A DNA stretch of 64,000 nt from Streptomyces dioscori (GCF_003024195.1 NZ_KZ679065.1:17694-81693); one strand, 5' to 3'; positions 34,470 through 43,161 are shown, numbered from the stretch's first letter. Numbers and translations: made by a program. Notes: generated by a model not told the origin, from the sequence alone.

Positions 34470-34962
34470 CCCCGGTGTCGTGACCGCGGAGATCGTCGTC
34501 AACTCGCCCGAACAGATGAAGGAGTTGGGGCGCAGACTCGCCAAGCTCCTGCGGGCCGGGGACCTCGTGATGCTCACCGGCGAACTGGGCGCGGGCAAGA
34601 CCACGCTGACGCGCGGGCTCGGGGAAGGGCTCGGGGTCCGGGGCGCGGTCACCTCGCCGACGTTCGTGATCGCCCGCGTGCACCCCCCGCTCGGGGGCGG
34701 GCCGCCGCTCGTCCACGTCGACGCGTACCGCCTGGGCGGCGGGCTCGACGAGATGGAGGACCTCGACCTCGACGTGTCGCTGTCCGACTCCGTGATCGTC
34801 GTGGAGTGGGGCGAGGGGAAGGTCGAGGAGCTGACGGACGACCGGCTGCATCTGCTGATCCACCGGGCCGTGGGGGACACCACGGACGAGGTGCGGCATG
34901 TCGCCGTGACCGGGGTGGGGGAGCGGTGGGGGGCCGTGGACCTGGGTGCGCTCTCCGCCTGA
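34435..34962 (+). CDS. tsaE: tRNA threonylcarbamoyladenosine synthesis ATPase TsaE
   Basis: TsaE is the ATPase that cycles the TsaB-TsaD complex during t6A37 formation on tRNAs. The product from ATG 34435 has 175 residues with the P-loop GELGAGKTT (49-57), TSPTFVIAR and HVDAYRLGG. VEWGEG is also conserved. TTG and GTG codons upstream in frame (34426, 34429) are alternative starts. It overlaps the previous gene by 35 bases. tsaB, rimI and tsaD follow at 36337-38598. Confidence 0.92.
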   Translation: MEAPAAPRNPADPGVVTAEIVVNSPEQMKELGRRLAKLLRAGDLVMLTGELGAGKTTLTRGLGEGLGVRGAVTSPTFVIARVHPPLGGGPPLVHVDAYRLGGGLDEMEDLDLDVSLSDSVIVVEWGEGKVEELTDDRLHLLIHRAVGDTTDEVRHVAVTGVGERWGAVDLGALSA

Positions 34963-35125
34963 GGCGATTGGGTGACTAGGCGCTGAAGCGCTGCGGCTCT
35001 GCGGCTCTGCGGCTCTGAGCCCGGGGGGCAGGGTTCGGTTTGTACGTTCGCCCCAACATTCCGACAGGGTGTCGGGAAGATGTTGCGGCGGGGGGCTTCG
35101 GCGTGTTCACATGGGCGGAGGAGTT

Positions 35126-35143
35126 GGTTAGGTCTACCTAACC
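35126..35143. promoter_or_regulatory. Iron-box-like palindrome
   Basis: GGTTAGGT, CT, ACCTAACC is an 8-2-8 palindrome. It resembles the IdeR/DmdR iron box of actinobacteria (consensus near TTAGGTTAGGCTNACCTAA, from memory), sharing GGTTAGG and ACCTAA at the same spacing. It lies 33 bases before the small gene at 35177. Iron regulation is inferred. Confidence 0.55.
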
Positions 35144-35176
35144 ATGTCTGCTCCCGGAGCTCTTCAGGAGGCCGCG

Positions 35177-35365
35177 ATGCCTGCGTCTGCGTCTGCGTCT
35201 GCGTCGGAACGTGTTCCTTCCAGGGGTGGTGGGGTTTCGGTGTCGGTGGGGGAGTTGCTTGCCGTGGGTGGGCTTGTGCGGGCTGTGTCTGTGCCGCCGC
35301 CTGCGCCTGCGCCTGTGCCTGCGCCTGCGGCGGCTGTTCGGGAGGGGCGGCGGCGGGCGGCCTAG
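35177..35365 (+). CDS. Possible 62-residue peptide downstream of an iron-box-like site
   Basis: ATG 35177 has AGGAGG five bases upstream, a strong ribosome site. The product is MPASASASASERVPSRGG, then a moderately hydrophobic VSVGELLAVGGLVRAVSV and a Pro/Ala repeat ending in REGRRRAA. A GCGTCT hexamer repeat encodes the Ala/Ser run. Third positions are less GC-rich than in neighbours, so this may be a decayed or non-standard gene. No homologue is recognised. The strongest support is the site order: palindrome, ribosome site, start. Confidence 0.4.
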   Translation: MPASASASASERVPSRGGGVSVSVGELLAVGGLVRAVSVPPPAPAPVPAPAAAVREGRRRAA

Positions 35366-35390
35366 GGTCGTTTGCGGGTGCGGGTCCGGT

Positions 35391-35587
35391 GGGGGTCGGC
35401 CGCGCCGTTCCCCGCGCCCCTTGGGGGCTGCGCCCCTTGGGGGCTGCGCCCCCCGAAAAGACTGCGCCGTTCCCCGCGCCCCTAAAGACAAAAGACTGCG
35501 CCGTTCCCCGCGCCCCTAAAGACAAAAGACTGCGCCGTTCCCCGCGCCCCGCCAAGGCGAAAGACTGCGCCGTTCCCCGCGCCCCTG
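35391..35587 (+). repeat. Dispersed repeat array: one full copy plus four 34-bp units
   Basis: After a full copy at 35391-35420 and a duplicated GGGGGCTGCGCCCC spacer, units beginning ACTGCGCCG occur at 35461, 35495, 35529 and 35564 (34, 34 and 35 bases apart). Linkers are TAAAGACAAAAG. It fills the gap between two convergent genes. Confidence 0.92.
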
Positions 35588-35632
35588 TTGGGGCTCGGGC
35601 GGGTGGGTGGGTATGCGGGTGGATTGAGTCGG

Positions 35633-36187
35633 TTAGTTGATTACCGTGATCCTTGTGCCGATCGTGGCGAAGTCCCACATCGCCGCCCCGGCACCCCGCG
35701 GCTCGCGGATCGCGCCCAGTTTGCGGGCCGGGTCAGGGGGCGTCACCGAGCCGTCCACCGCCGCGCTGAAGCCGATCGCGATGCCGTCCAGGCTGGCGAA
35801 GCGGACCACGTGTTCGACGGCCACACCGTCGGAGCCGACGATCGTCCCGGAGCGTGACGTGACGACGTACCGGGCGGGCAGCGGATCGACCGTACCGGGG
35901 CTGACCCGGAACGTGAGCCTGACCCGGTCGCCCTCGTCGACCAGCCACACCCGGTCGTCGTCCAGCGAGTACACGACCCGCTGACCGGTGCCCGAGCCGC
36001 CGGGCAGAGCGGTCGGGTGGTTCTTGTCCCGGGGGGCCTTCGACGTCGTGGCCGGCAAGGACTCGGCGGCCCGCGGGGCGGACAGGTCGGCCGGTGCGTA
36101 CGCCGAGGCCTGGTAGGTGAGGAAGCCGATCACGGCGAGCGCCACCGCGGCGAGCCCGGCCACGATTCCCGAGCTGCTCCGAATCAC
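35633..36187 (-). CDS. Anchored exported protein of unknown function
   Basis: The product from GTG 36187 has 184 residues. An N-terminal membrane segment (about 5-27, GIVAGLAAVALAVIGFLTY) is followed by an extracytoplasmic domain with several acidic and arginine-rich strands. The end is MWDFATIGTRITVIN. A TTG at 36223 would add 12 residues, but GAGAGG lies better placed for the GTG. No family is recognised. It is divergent from tsaB. Confidence 0.65.
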   Translation of the reverse strand: MIRSSSGIVAGLAAVALAVIGFLTYQASAYAPADLSAPRAAESLPATTSKAPRDKNHPTALPGGSGTGQRVVYSLDDDRVWLVDEGDRVRLTFRVSPGTVDPLPARYVVTSRSGTIVGSDGVAVEHVVRFASLDGIAIGFSAAVDGSVTPPDPARKLGAIREPRGAGAAMWDFATIGTRITVIN

Positions 36188-36324
36188 CTGGGTGCCCACC
36201 TCTCGTACGATCCTCGGTCTCAAGGTTTTCGATCTTGTACGGTATTTGTCCGTGTTGTGACGTTGTGACGTTAGCAGCAGGTACCCGCCGGATTGAGGCG
36301 GCCGTACGCCGGGTCCGGGCGCCG

Positions 36325-36330
36325 TAGGCT
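36325..36330 (+). promoter_or_regulatory. -10 element for a leaderless tsaB transcript
   Basis: TAGGCT ends six bases before the GTG start of tsaB, with no ribosome site. The identical hexamer and spacing precede glmS. Confidence 0.5.
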
Positions 36331-36336
36331 GTTCGC

Positions 36337-36996
36337 GTGCTCTTGCTCGCTCTGGATACCGCCACCCCCGCCGTCACCGCCGCGCTGCACGACGGCACGT
36401 CCGTCGTCGCCGCCCACAGCCAGGTGGACGCGCGTCGGCACGGGGAACTGCTCCTGCCGGCCGTCGACCGGGTGCTCACCGAGGCCGGGCTGCGGCTCGA
36501 CGCCGTCACCGGCATCGTCGTCGGCGTGGGCCCCGGCCCGTACACCGGGCTCAGAGTCGGTCTGATGACCGCCGACACGTTCGGGCTCGCGCTCGGCGTC
36601 CCCGTGTACGGACTGTGCACGCTCGACGGCCTCGCGTACGCCGCCGGGGGTGCGGCGGGGATCGAGGGACCCTTCGTCGTCGCCACCGACGCCCGCCGCA
36701 AAGAGGTCTACTGGGCGCGGTACGCGGACTCCCGTACGCGGCTCACCGAACCCGCCGTGGACCGGCCCGGGGAGCTGGACATCGGCGGGCTGCCCGCCGT
36801 GGGCGCGGGCGCGCTGCTCTACCCGGACACCTTCCCGGACGCCCGCGAGCCCGAGCACGTGTCGGCGGCATCGCTCGCCTCCCTCGCGGCGGAGCGGCTG
36901 GCCGCAGGTGAGGAGATGGAGGCGCCCCGGCCGCTCTATCTGCGCCGGCCCGACGCCCAGGTGCCCAAGAACTACAAGGTGGTCACCCCCAAGTGA
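36337..36996 (+). CDS. tsaB: tRNA threonylcarbamoyladenosine synthesis protein TsaB
   Basis: TsaB is the non-catalytic dimer partner of TsaD in t6A synthesis. The 219-residue product has the ASKHA start LLLALDTATP, the contact loop RRHGELLLPAVDRVL and VGVGPGPYTGLRVGL. It lacks the metal-binding histidines found in TsaD, as expected. The GTG start appears leaderless. rimI overlaps its end by four bases (GTGA). Confidence 0.93.
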   Translation: MLLLALDTATPAVTAALHDGTSVVAAHSQVDARRHGELLLPAVDRVLTEAGLRLDAVTGIVVGVGPGPYTGLRVGLMTADTFGLALGVPVYGLCTLDGLAYAAGGAAGIEGPFVVATDARRKEVYWARYADSRTRLTEPAVDRPGELDIGGLPAVGAGALLYPDTFPDAREPEHVSAASLASLAAERLAAGEEMEAPRPLYLRRPDAQVPKNYKVVTPK

Positions 36997-37490
36997 CGAC
37001 CGCGGTGCTGCGCGAGATGCGCTGGTGGGACATCGAGCCCGTACTGGAACTGGAGAAGGACCTCTTCCCCGAGGACGCCTGGTCACGGGGCATGTTCTGG
37101 TCCGACCTGGCCCACGCGCGAGGCCCCGAGGCGACCCGGCGGTACGTGGTGGCGGAGGACGGCGGGGTGATCGTCGGATACGGGGGCCTGGCCGCCGCCG
37201 GTGACGCCGGAGACGTACAGACCATCGCCGTCGCCCGCGAGCACTGGGGCACCGGGCTCGGCGCACTGATCCTGACCGAACTGCTGCGGGCCGCGACCGC
37301 CTTCGAGTGCGCCGAGGTGCTGCTCGAATGCCGGGTCGACAACATCCGCGCCCAGAAGCTCTACGAGCGCTTCGGCTTCGAGGCGATCGGCTTCCGGCGC
37401 GGCTACTACCAGCCGGGCAACGTGGACGCGCTCGTGATGCGCCTCAACGACCCGTCAACTTCCGTAAAAGGAACCGAGATCAATGGCTGA
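36993..37490 (+). CDS. rimI: Ribosomal protein alanine N-acetyltransferase
   Basis: RimI acetylates the N-terminal alanine of S18 and some other proteins. The 165-residue GNAT protein has QTIAVAREHWGTGLGALI (acetyl-CoA loop), LECRVDNIRAQKLYERFGF and GYYQPGNVDALVM. The start overlaps tsaB and the end overlaps tsaD by eight bases, so the three are one translationally coupled unit. Confidence 0.93.
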   Translation: MTTAVLREMRWWDIEPVLELEKDLFPEDAWSRGMFWSDLAHARGPEATRRYVVAEDGGVIVGYGGLAAAGDAGDVQTIAVAREHWGTGLGALILTELLRAATAFECAEVLLECRVDNIRAQKLYERFGFEAIGFRRGYYQPGNVDALVMRLNDPSTSVKGTEING

Positions 37491-38598
37491 CGAACCTCTC
37501 GTCCTCGGCATCGAGACCTCCTGCGACGAGACCGGCGTCGGCATCGTCCGCGGGACGACCCTCCTCGCGGACGCGATCGCCTCCAGCGTCGACGAGCACG
37601 CGCGCTTCGGCGGGGTGGTGCCCGAGGTCGCCTCCCGCGCGCACCTGGAGGCGATGGTGCCGACCATCGAGCGGGCGCTGAAGGAGGCCGGGGTCAGCGC
37701 GCGCGACCTCGACGGCATCTCCGTCACCGCCGGGCCCGGACTCGCGGGCGCGCTGCTCGTCGGGGTCTCGGCGGCGAAGGCGTACGCGTACGCGCTGGGG
37801 AAGCCGCTCTACGGGGTGAACCACCTGGCCTCCCACATCTGTGTGGACCAGCTGGAGCACGGGCCGCTGCCCGAGCCGACGATGGCCCTGCTCGTCTCCG
37901 GCGGCCACTCCTCGCTGCTGCTGTCCTCGGACATCACCAGTGACGTACGGCCGATGGGCGCGACGATCGACGACGCGGCGGGCGAGGCCTTCGACAAGAT
38001 CGCCCGTGTGCTCAATCTCGGGTTCCCCGGCGGTCCCGTCATCGACCGCTACGCGAAGGAGGGCGACCCGCGTGCCATCGCCTTCCCGCGCGGGCTCACC
38101 GGGCCGCGCGATGCCGCGTACGACTTCTCCTTCTCCGGGCTGAAGACCGCCGTGGCCCGGTGGATCGAGGCGAAGCGGGCGGCCGGCGAGGACGTGCCCG
38201 TGCGCGATGTGGCCGCGTCCTTCCAGGAAGCCGTGGTGGACGTCCTCACCCGCAAGGCCGTACGGGCCTGTCGTGACGAGGGCGTCGACCATCTGATGAT
38301 CGGTGGCGGCGTGGCGGCCAACTCGCGGCTGCGGGTGCTCGCGCAGGAGCGGTGCGAGGCGGCGGGGATCACGTTGCGGGTGCCGCGGCCGAAGCTGTGC
38401 ACGGACAACGGGGCGATGGTCGCTGCGCTGGGCGCGGAGATGGTGGCTCGGGGGCGGGACGCGTCCGATTGGGATCTGTCGGCGGACTCGTCGTTGCCCG
38501 TCACCGATCCGCATGTGCCGGGGCGTTCCCATGCGCATGGGCACTCTCACTCCCACGATCATGTGCATGAGGTCAGCAAGGGCAATCTGTACTCATGA
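37483..38598 (+). CDS. tsaD: tRNA threonylcarbamoyltransferase TsaD with His-rich tail
   Basis: TsaD transfers the threonylcarbamoyl group to A37 of ANN-decoding tRNAs. The 371-residue product begins with GIETSCDETGVG and has metal-binding H114 and H118 in VNHLASHI. SGGHSSLLL and GGGVAANSRLR are conserved. After the ASKHA domain it has a tail of about 27 residues with HAHGHSHSHDHVH, seven histidines in 13 residues, which could bind zinc, nickel or iron. The last four bases overlap the next gene (ATGA). Confidence 0.95.
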   Translation: MADEPLVLGIETSCDETGVGIVRGTTLLADAIASSVDEHARFGGVVPEVASRAHLEAMVPTIERALKEAGVSARDLDGISVTAGPGLAGALLVGVSAAKAYAYALGKPLYGVNHLASHICVDQLEHGPLPEPTMALLVSGGHSSLLLSSDITSDVRPMGATIDDAAGEAFDKIARVLNLGFPGGPVIDRYAKEGDPRAIAFPRGLTGPRDAAYDFSFSGLKTAVARWIEAKRAAGEDVPVRDVAASFQEAVVDVLTRKAVRACRDEGVDHLMIGGGVAANSRLRVLAQERCEAAGITLRVPRPKLCTDNGAMVAALGAEMVARGRDASDWDLSADSSLPVTDPHVPGRSHAHGHSHSHDHVHEVSKGNLYS

Positions 38599-38849
38599 GT
38601 GTGGCGTTGATGTGGGAGGCGCGGGCCGCCGAGGGGCGGGGGGAGGAACTGCTCGCGTGGGTGCGGGAGCAGGACCTCCCGGCGCGGCCCCTGCGGCGGG
38701 AGGTCCTGCGGGCTCCGGGGGAGCGGGTGCTTGTCATCACGTGGTGGGATGCCGCGTACGACGACCCGCTTCCTGAGCTTCCGGAGCCGGCTGGTGGGTT
38801 GGTTGCCCGAACCGTTCATCGGTGGCGGTTCGAGTCCGTCGAGGGGTAG
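38595..38849 (+). CDS. Small protein of unknown function after tsaD
   Basis: The 84-residue product begins MSVALMWEARAAEGRGEELL and contains REVLRAPGERVLVITWWD and VARTVHRWRFESVEG. The pattern of short beta strands and helices resembles a small ferredoxin-like (antibiotic monooxygenase-type) fold, but this is weak. Its ATG overlaps the tsaD stop, so it is expressed with it. It ends in front of a pair of dispersed repeats. Confidence 0.65.
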   Translation: MSVALMWEARAAEGRGEELLAWVREQDLPARPLRREVLRAPGERVLVITWWDAAYDDPLPELPEPAGGLVARTVHRWRFESVEG

Positions 38850-38890
38850 GGGCCGCCTCCGGCGGTTGGTTGTCGGGTGCGGGTCCGGTG

Positions 38891-38958
38891 GGGGCTGGTC
38901 GCGCAGTTCCCCGCGCCCCTCCGAAGACGAAAGGCTGCGCCGTTCCCCGCGCCCCTTA
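38891..38958 (+). repeat. Dispersed GC-rich repeat, 2 forward copies
   Basis: Two copies lie between convergent genes. The second ends GCGCCCCTTA, and its TTA is the minus-strand stop codon of the GH3 gene. Confidence 0.9.
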
Positions 38959-41253
38959 GCGGGCCGTTGTCCTGCACGTCAGTTGCCGGGACGGGCCCGG
39001 TTGGCGTTCTGGGCCTGTCAGGGTCAGGTGGGTCGTGTGGACTACGGACGTGCTGGATTTGGAGACGCGGAGTTCCAGGGCGCCCGGTTCGACCACGCGG
39101 TGGCCCCTGGCGTTCGTGAAGGCCGACAGGTCCGGGTGGAAGTGGAACGTGATCTGCCGGGCCTCGCCGGGGGACAGGGTCAGGCGGTGGTAGCCGATCA
39201 GGCGTACGTCGGGGCGGGTCACGGATGCCACCGGGTCGTGCAGGTACAGCTGGACGACCTCCGTGCCTTCTCTCGCGCCCGTGTTGCGGATCGTGACCGA
39301 GACGTCGTGCCCCTCGTCCGTGGTCGTCCGCGCGTGCACGTCGGCCGTGTTCTCCCACGTGAAGTCCGTGTAGCCCAGACCGTGGCCGAAGGGGTGGAGG
39401 GGGGTCGGGTCCAGGTTGCTGACCTCGCCCGCCAGGCCCAGTGGGGGCTGGAGGTAGGTCCACGGCTGGCCGCCCGGGGTCTGCGGGACGCTGACCGGGA
39501 GCCGGCCCGACGGGTTCACGCGGCCTGACAGGACGCCCGCCACCGCCGGGCCGCCCTCCTCGCCGGGGAAGAACGCCTGGACCGTGGCGGCCAGCCGGTC
39601 GTGCCAGCGGCCCAGCGCGTACGGCCGGCCGGTGAGCAGGACCAGGACGACCGGGGTGTCGGCGGCGGTGAGGGCGTCCAGCAACTGGGCTTGTACACCG
39701 GGGAGTTGCAGGTCCGCCACGTCGCAGCCCTCGCCCGACGTGCCCCGGCCGAAGAGGCCCGCCCGGTCGCCGAGCACGGCCACGCAGACGTCCGCCTCGG
39801 TGGAGCGGGCGACGGCCTCCTCGAAGCCGGAGGTGTCCGGGTCGGTCGTGTCGCAGCCCTCGGTGAAGGTGATCTTCGCGTCGGGGAGTTCCGTGCGCAG
39901 GGACTCCAGGATCGTGGGGATCTCGACGCCCATCGGCAGGGCCGGGTGGTTGACGCCCACATGGGACGGGAACGAGTAGCAGCCCAGCATCGCCAGGGCG
40001 TCGGCGGCCCGCGGGCCGACCACGGAGATACGGGTGTCGGGGGCCAACGGGAGCACGCCCTCCGGGTTGGAGAGCAGGACCACGGATTCCTCGGCCAGGC
40101 GGCGGGCCAGGACGCGGTTCGCGGTCGAGTCGAGGTCGATGGGGCCGGTCGGTTCGGGGGACCAGGTCTCGTCCAGCAGGCCCAGCTCGCACTTCTGGCG
40201 CAGGACCCTGGCCGCCGCCCGGTCCACCAGGGACTCGGGGACGGCACCGGCCCGTACCGCCTCGACCAGCGGGTCGCCGTTGCAGTGGACCGTCGGCAGT
40301 TCGACGTCCACGCCCGCCGCGAGGGCCGCGTGGGCGGCCTCGGCCTCGGTGCCCGCGACCCGGTGGAGGGTCTTCAGGAAGCCGACGCCGAAGTAGTCGC
40401 TGACGACCGTGCCCGTGAAACCCCACTGTTCGCGGAGGAGTTCGGTCAGCAGGTAGGGGTCCGCGGTCGAGGGCACGCCGTCCGTGTCCGTGTACGCGGC
40501 CATCACCGACCGGGCCCCGCCCTCGCGCAGCGCGAACTCGAACGGCGGCAGCGTGATGTCGGCGAACTCGCGCACACCGGCCCGTACGGGCGCGAGGTTG
40601 CGGGCGCCCGCCGAGGACGCGTACCCCGCGAAGTGCTTGAGCGTGGCGACGATTCCCGCGGATTCGAGCCCGCGGACGTACGCCGCGCCGATCGTGCCGA
40701 CGAGGTACGGGTCCTCGCCGATCGTCTCCTCGACCCTGCCCCACCGCGGATCCCGTACGACGTCCAGGACGGGGGCGAGGCCCTGGTGGACGCCTACGGA
40801 GGCGAGGTCCCGGCCGATGCGGTGGGCCATCTCCTCGACCAGCGCCGCGTCGAACGAGGCGCCCCAGGCCAGCGGCACCGGATACGCGGTCGCGCCCCAG
40901 GCCGTGAAGCCCGCCAGGCACTCCTCGTGGGCGACGGCCGGGATGCCGAAGCGGCCCGCCCCGCTGATCCGGCGCTGGGCGCGGGCCAGTGCCTGCGCGC
41001 CCAGCGCGGGGTCCACGGGGGCCGTACCGAACGAGCGGGTGAGCTGGCCCAGACCGTGGGTGATCAGCTCGTCCCAGTCGAAGTCCGAGGTCATCTCGTC
41101 CTGGTGCGGGGCGACTCCGTCGCCGTCCGTGGCGGCTCCCACCCACACGCCGTACAGCTGGGCGGTCTTCTCCTCCAGGGTCATCCGGGCGAGCAGGTCG
41201 TCGACCCGGGCCTCGGCGGGCAGGGCGGGATCACGCCAGGGTGCGGTGGTCAT
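38956..41253 (-). CDS. GH3 beta-glycosidase (xylosidase/glucosidase type)
   Basis: GH3 enzymes remove single sugars from the ends of beta-linked oligosaccharides. The 765-residue product has the nucleophile D286 in GTVVSDYFG and substrate-binding KHFAG (206-210). A C-terminal fibronectin-III-like domain covers about the last 110 residues. No signal peptide is seen, so it probably acts on imported oligosaccharides. ATG 41253 has AGGAG five bases upstream and replaces the longer frame to 41301. The gene order, with the importer and divergent LacI gene, matches the bxl xylobiose system of streptomycetes, so beta-xylosidase is the best guess. Confidence 0.88.
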   Translation of the reverse strand: MTTAPWRDPALPAEARVDDLLARMTLEEKTAQLYGVWVGAATDGDGVAPHQDEMTSDFDWDELITHGLGQLTRSFGTAPVDPALGAQALARAQRRISGAGRFGIPAVAHEECLAGFTAWGATAYPVPLAWGASFDAALVEEMAHRIGRDLASVGVHQGLAPVLDVVRDPRWGRVEETIGEDPYLVGTIGAAYVRGLESAGIVATLKHFAGYASSAGARNLAPVRAGVREFADITLPPFEFALREGGARSVMAAYTDTDGVPSTADPYLLTELLREQWGFTGTVVSDYFGVGFLKTLHRVAGTEAEAAHAALAAGVDVELPTVHCNGDPLVEAVRAGAVPESLVDRAAARVLRQKCELGLLDETWSPEPTGPIDLDSTANRVLARRLAEESVVLLSNPEGVLPLAPDTRISVVGPRAADALAMLGCYSFPSHVGVNHPALPMGVEIPTILESLRTELPDAKITFTEGCDTTDPDTSGFEEAVARSTEADVCVAVLGDRAGLFGRGTSGEGCDVADLQLPGVQAQLLDALTAADTPVVLVLLTGRPYALGRWHDRLAATVQAFFPGEEGGPAVAGVLSGRVNPSGRLPVSVPQTPGGQPWTYLQPPLGLAGEVSNLDPTPLHPFGHGLGYTDFTWENTADVHARTTTDEGHDVSVTIRNTGAREGTEVVQLYLHDPVASVTRPDVRLIGYHRLTLSPGEARQITFHFHPDLSAFTNARGHRVVEPGALELRVSKSSTSVVHTTHLTLTGPERQPGPSRQLTCRTTAR

Positions 41254-41297
41254 GAAACTCCTGTCAGGGTGAGGGGCAGGGTCGGGGACGAGTGGGT

Positions 41298-42209
41298 TCA
41301 CTTTCCGCCCACGCCCATCAGGCCGCCGACCAGCGCGCGGCGGGCCACCAGGTAGACGGCGAAGATCGGGACGCCGGAGAGGACGACCGAGGCCAGCAGC
41401 GCCGGGATGTTGACGCCGAACTGGCTGACGTAGTTGAACAGGCCGAGCGTCAGGACGCGCGGTTCGTCGGACTGGGTGAAGATCAGCGGGAAGAGGAAGC
41501 CGTTCCAGGCCTGCAGCGCCGCGTAGATGACGACCGTGCTGATACCGCCCTTGGCCATCGGAATCGCCAGCTGGAACAGCATCCGCTGCGGTGAGGCGCC
41601 GTCCAGGGCCATCGCCTCGTACAGCTCCTCCGAGACGTCCCGCAGGGTGCCCACGAGGACGAGCACGGACACCGGCATCGCGAAGGCAGCCGTCGGCAGG
41701 ATGACCGCGAGCAGGCTGTCGTACAGGTCGAGCTTGGCGATCAGGAGGTAGAGGGGGACCACGACCGCCTGGGCCGGGATCGCGACGCCGAGCAGGAACA
41801 GCCGGAAGGCCAGGCCCGACCAGCGGTCGCGGGTGCGGACGGCCACGTACGCCAGCGGGACCGAGAGGCCGAGGACGATCGCCACGACCGCGACGGCCAC
41901 GATCGCGGTGTTGGCCAGCAGATGGCCGAAGCCGCTGTTCAGCACGGTGTTGTAGTTGTCGAGCGTCGGACTCGTGGGCGGGGTCAGCGGGTTGCCGGTG
42001 AGGGCCTTGTCCTGGCTGGTGAGCGAGGCCGACAGCATCGCGTAGATCGGGATGACGACGATCGCCAGCCAGACGACCGCGCCGAGCCCGGCGACGGGGT
42101 TGGCGCGCTTCGTCCAGTGCCAGTGCCGGCGGCGGCGGGGCGGGGACGGTCGCGTGTCGCGCTTCTCGGTCTGCACGGGACGCGGACGCGGCAAGGTGTC
42201 GTGTGACAC
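41298..42209 (-). CDS. ABC sugar permease, MalG/BxlG type
   Basis: This is one half of the membrane channel of a carbohydrate importer. The 303-residue product has six membrane segments, a basic N-terminus (PPRRRRHWHW) and the permease signature EAMALDGASPQRMLFQLAIP. It follows the other permease by four bases. No ATPase gene is present, so it is expected to use a shared MsiK-type ATPase encoded elsewhere. Confidence 0.92.
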   Translation of the reverse strand: MSHDTLPRPRPVQTEKRDTRPSPPRRRRHWHWTKRANPVAGLGAVVWLAIVVIPIYAMLSASLTSQDKALTGNPLTPPTSPTLDNYNTVLNSGFGHLLANTAIVAVAVVAIVLGLSVPLAYVAVRTRDRWSGLAFRLFLLGVAIPAQAVVVPLYLLIAKLDLYDSLLAVILPTAAFAMPVSVLVLVGTLRDVSEELYEAMALDGASPQRMLFQLAIPMAKGGISTVVIYAALQAWNGFLFPLIFTQSDEPRVLTLGLFNYVSQFGVNIPALLASVVLSGVPIFAVYLVARRALVGGLMGVGGK

Positions 42210-42213
42210 TCCG

Positions 42214-43161
42214 TCACATCCCTTCGCGGGTACTGCGCATGCCGCCGAAGCCGGTCAGCCGCACGAGGATCAGGGACAGGCCGGTGGCGACCAGCACCAG
42301 GAAGGACGCGATGGCGCTCGCGTAACCGAAGTCGTAGCTCTTGAAGCCCGCCTCGTACATCAGGTACGGCAGGATCGCGGTGTCGGTGCCCGGGCCGCCC
42401 TTGGTGAGGATCAGCACGGTCTCGAAGTACGTGAGCGAGCCGACGACCATCAGGACCGTGGACGTCGTGACGGTGTGGCGCAGCTGCGGCAGCGTGATCG
42501 AGAAGAACTGGCGGTAGCGGCCCGCCCCGTCGATCGCCGCGGCCTGGTAGAGGACCTCGGGTATCTGACGGGCGCCGCCCTGGTAGATCAGCGTGTGGAA
42601 GGGGATGAACTGCCAGCCGCCGACGAACACGATCGCGAGGAACGCGCCGCTGGAGGAGCCGAGGATGTTCTGCTGGATGATGCCGAAGTTCGGGTCGAGC
42701 AGGGCGTAGAAGAGCAGCGCGATCGCCGTCGAGGACAGCAGGAACGGGACGAAGAAGATCGCGGACAGCACCGCCCGGTTGCGCTGGCGGCCCGCCGCCC
42801 AGACGCCGAGCAGCAGCGCGATCACCGTCTGGAAGACCCAGCTCGCCGCCGTCAGCAGGACCGTGAGCCACAGCGACTGGACCATCCGGTCGTCATTGAT
42901 CAGCTTCCGCCAGTTGTCGAGGCCGACGGGTGTCGGGTCGCCCAGGCCGTCCCAGCTGGTGAAGGAGAGATAGAAGGCGAGTCCCATCGGGACCACGGCG
43001 AAGAACGCGAAGAACAGCACACCGGGCAGTGCCCAGACGGCGTGCGGCCGGCCGGCCGTGGCGGCCCCGGACCGCTTTCGCGGCCCGCGGGGCAGCTCGG
43101 GCCCGCCGCGCTCGCCGACCGGGCTTCCCACCGGGGCCTTGGTGGGGGTGGGTGCGCTCAC
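42214..43161 (-). CDS. ABC sugar permease, MalF/BxlF type
   Basis: The 315-residue partner permease has six membrane segments, starting after a Pro/Arg-rich N-terminus, and the signature YQAAAIDGAGRYRQFFSITLP. The start overlaps the end of the binding-protein gene by four bases (GTGA type). Together with the 41298 gene it forms the transmembrane channel. Confidence 0.92.
   Translation of the reverse strand: MSAPTPTKAPVGSPVGERGGPELPRGPRKRSGAATAGRPHAVWALPGVLFFAFFAVVPMGLAFYLSFTSWDGLGDPTPVGLDNWRKLINDDRMVQSLWLTVLLTAASWVFQTVIALLLGVWAAGRQRNRAVLSAIFFVPFLLSSTAIALLFYALLDPNFGIIQQNILGSSSGAFLAIVFVGGWQFIPFHTLIYQGGARQIPEVLYQAAAIDGAGRYRQFFSITLPQLRHTVTTSTVLMVVGSLTYFETVLILTKGGPGTDTAILPYLMYEAGFKSYDFGYASAIASFLVLVATGLSLILVRLTGFGGMRSTREGM

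Noticed and set aside
35144..35176. Upstream ATG at 35144 as the start of the small gene
   Set aside because: It abuts the palindrome with no ribosome site at the correct distance; ATG 35177 has AGGAGG five bases upstream.
31749..35678. Open reading frame of 1309 codons on the minus strand
   Set aside because: It runs antisense to alr, the alpha/beta hydrolase, tsaE and part of the L,D-transpeptidase. Long antisense frames are normal in DNA with very high third-position GC, and the product has no domain.
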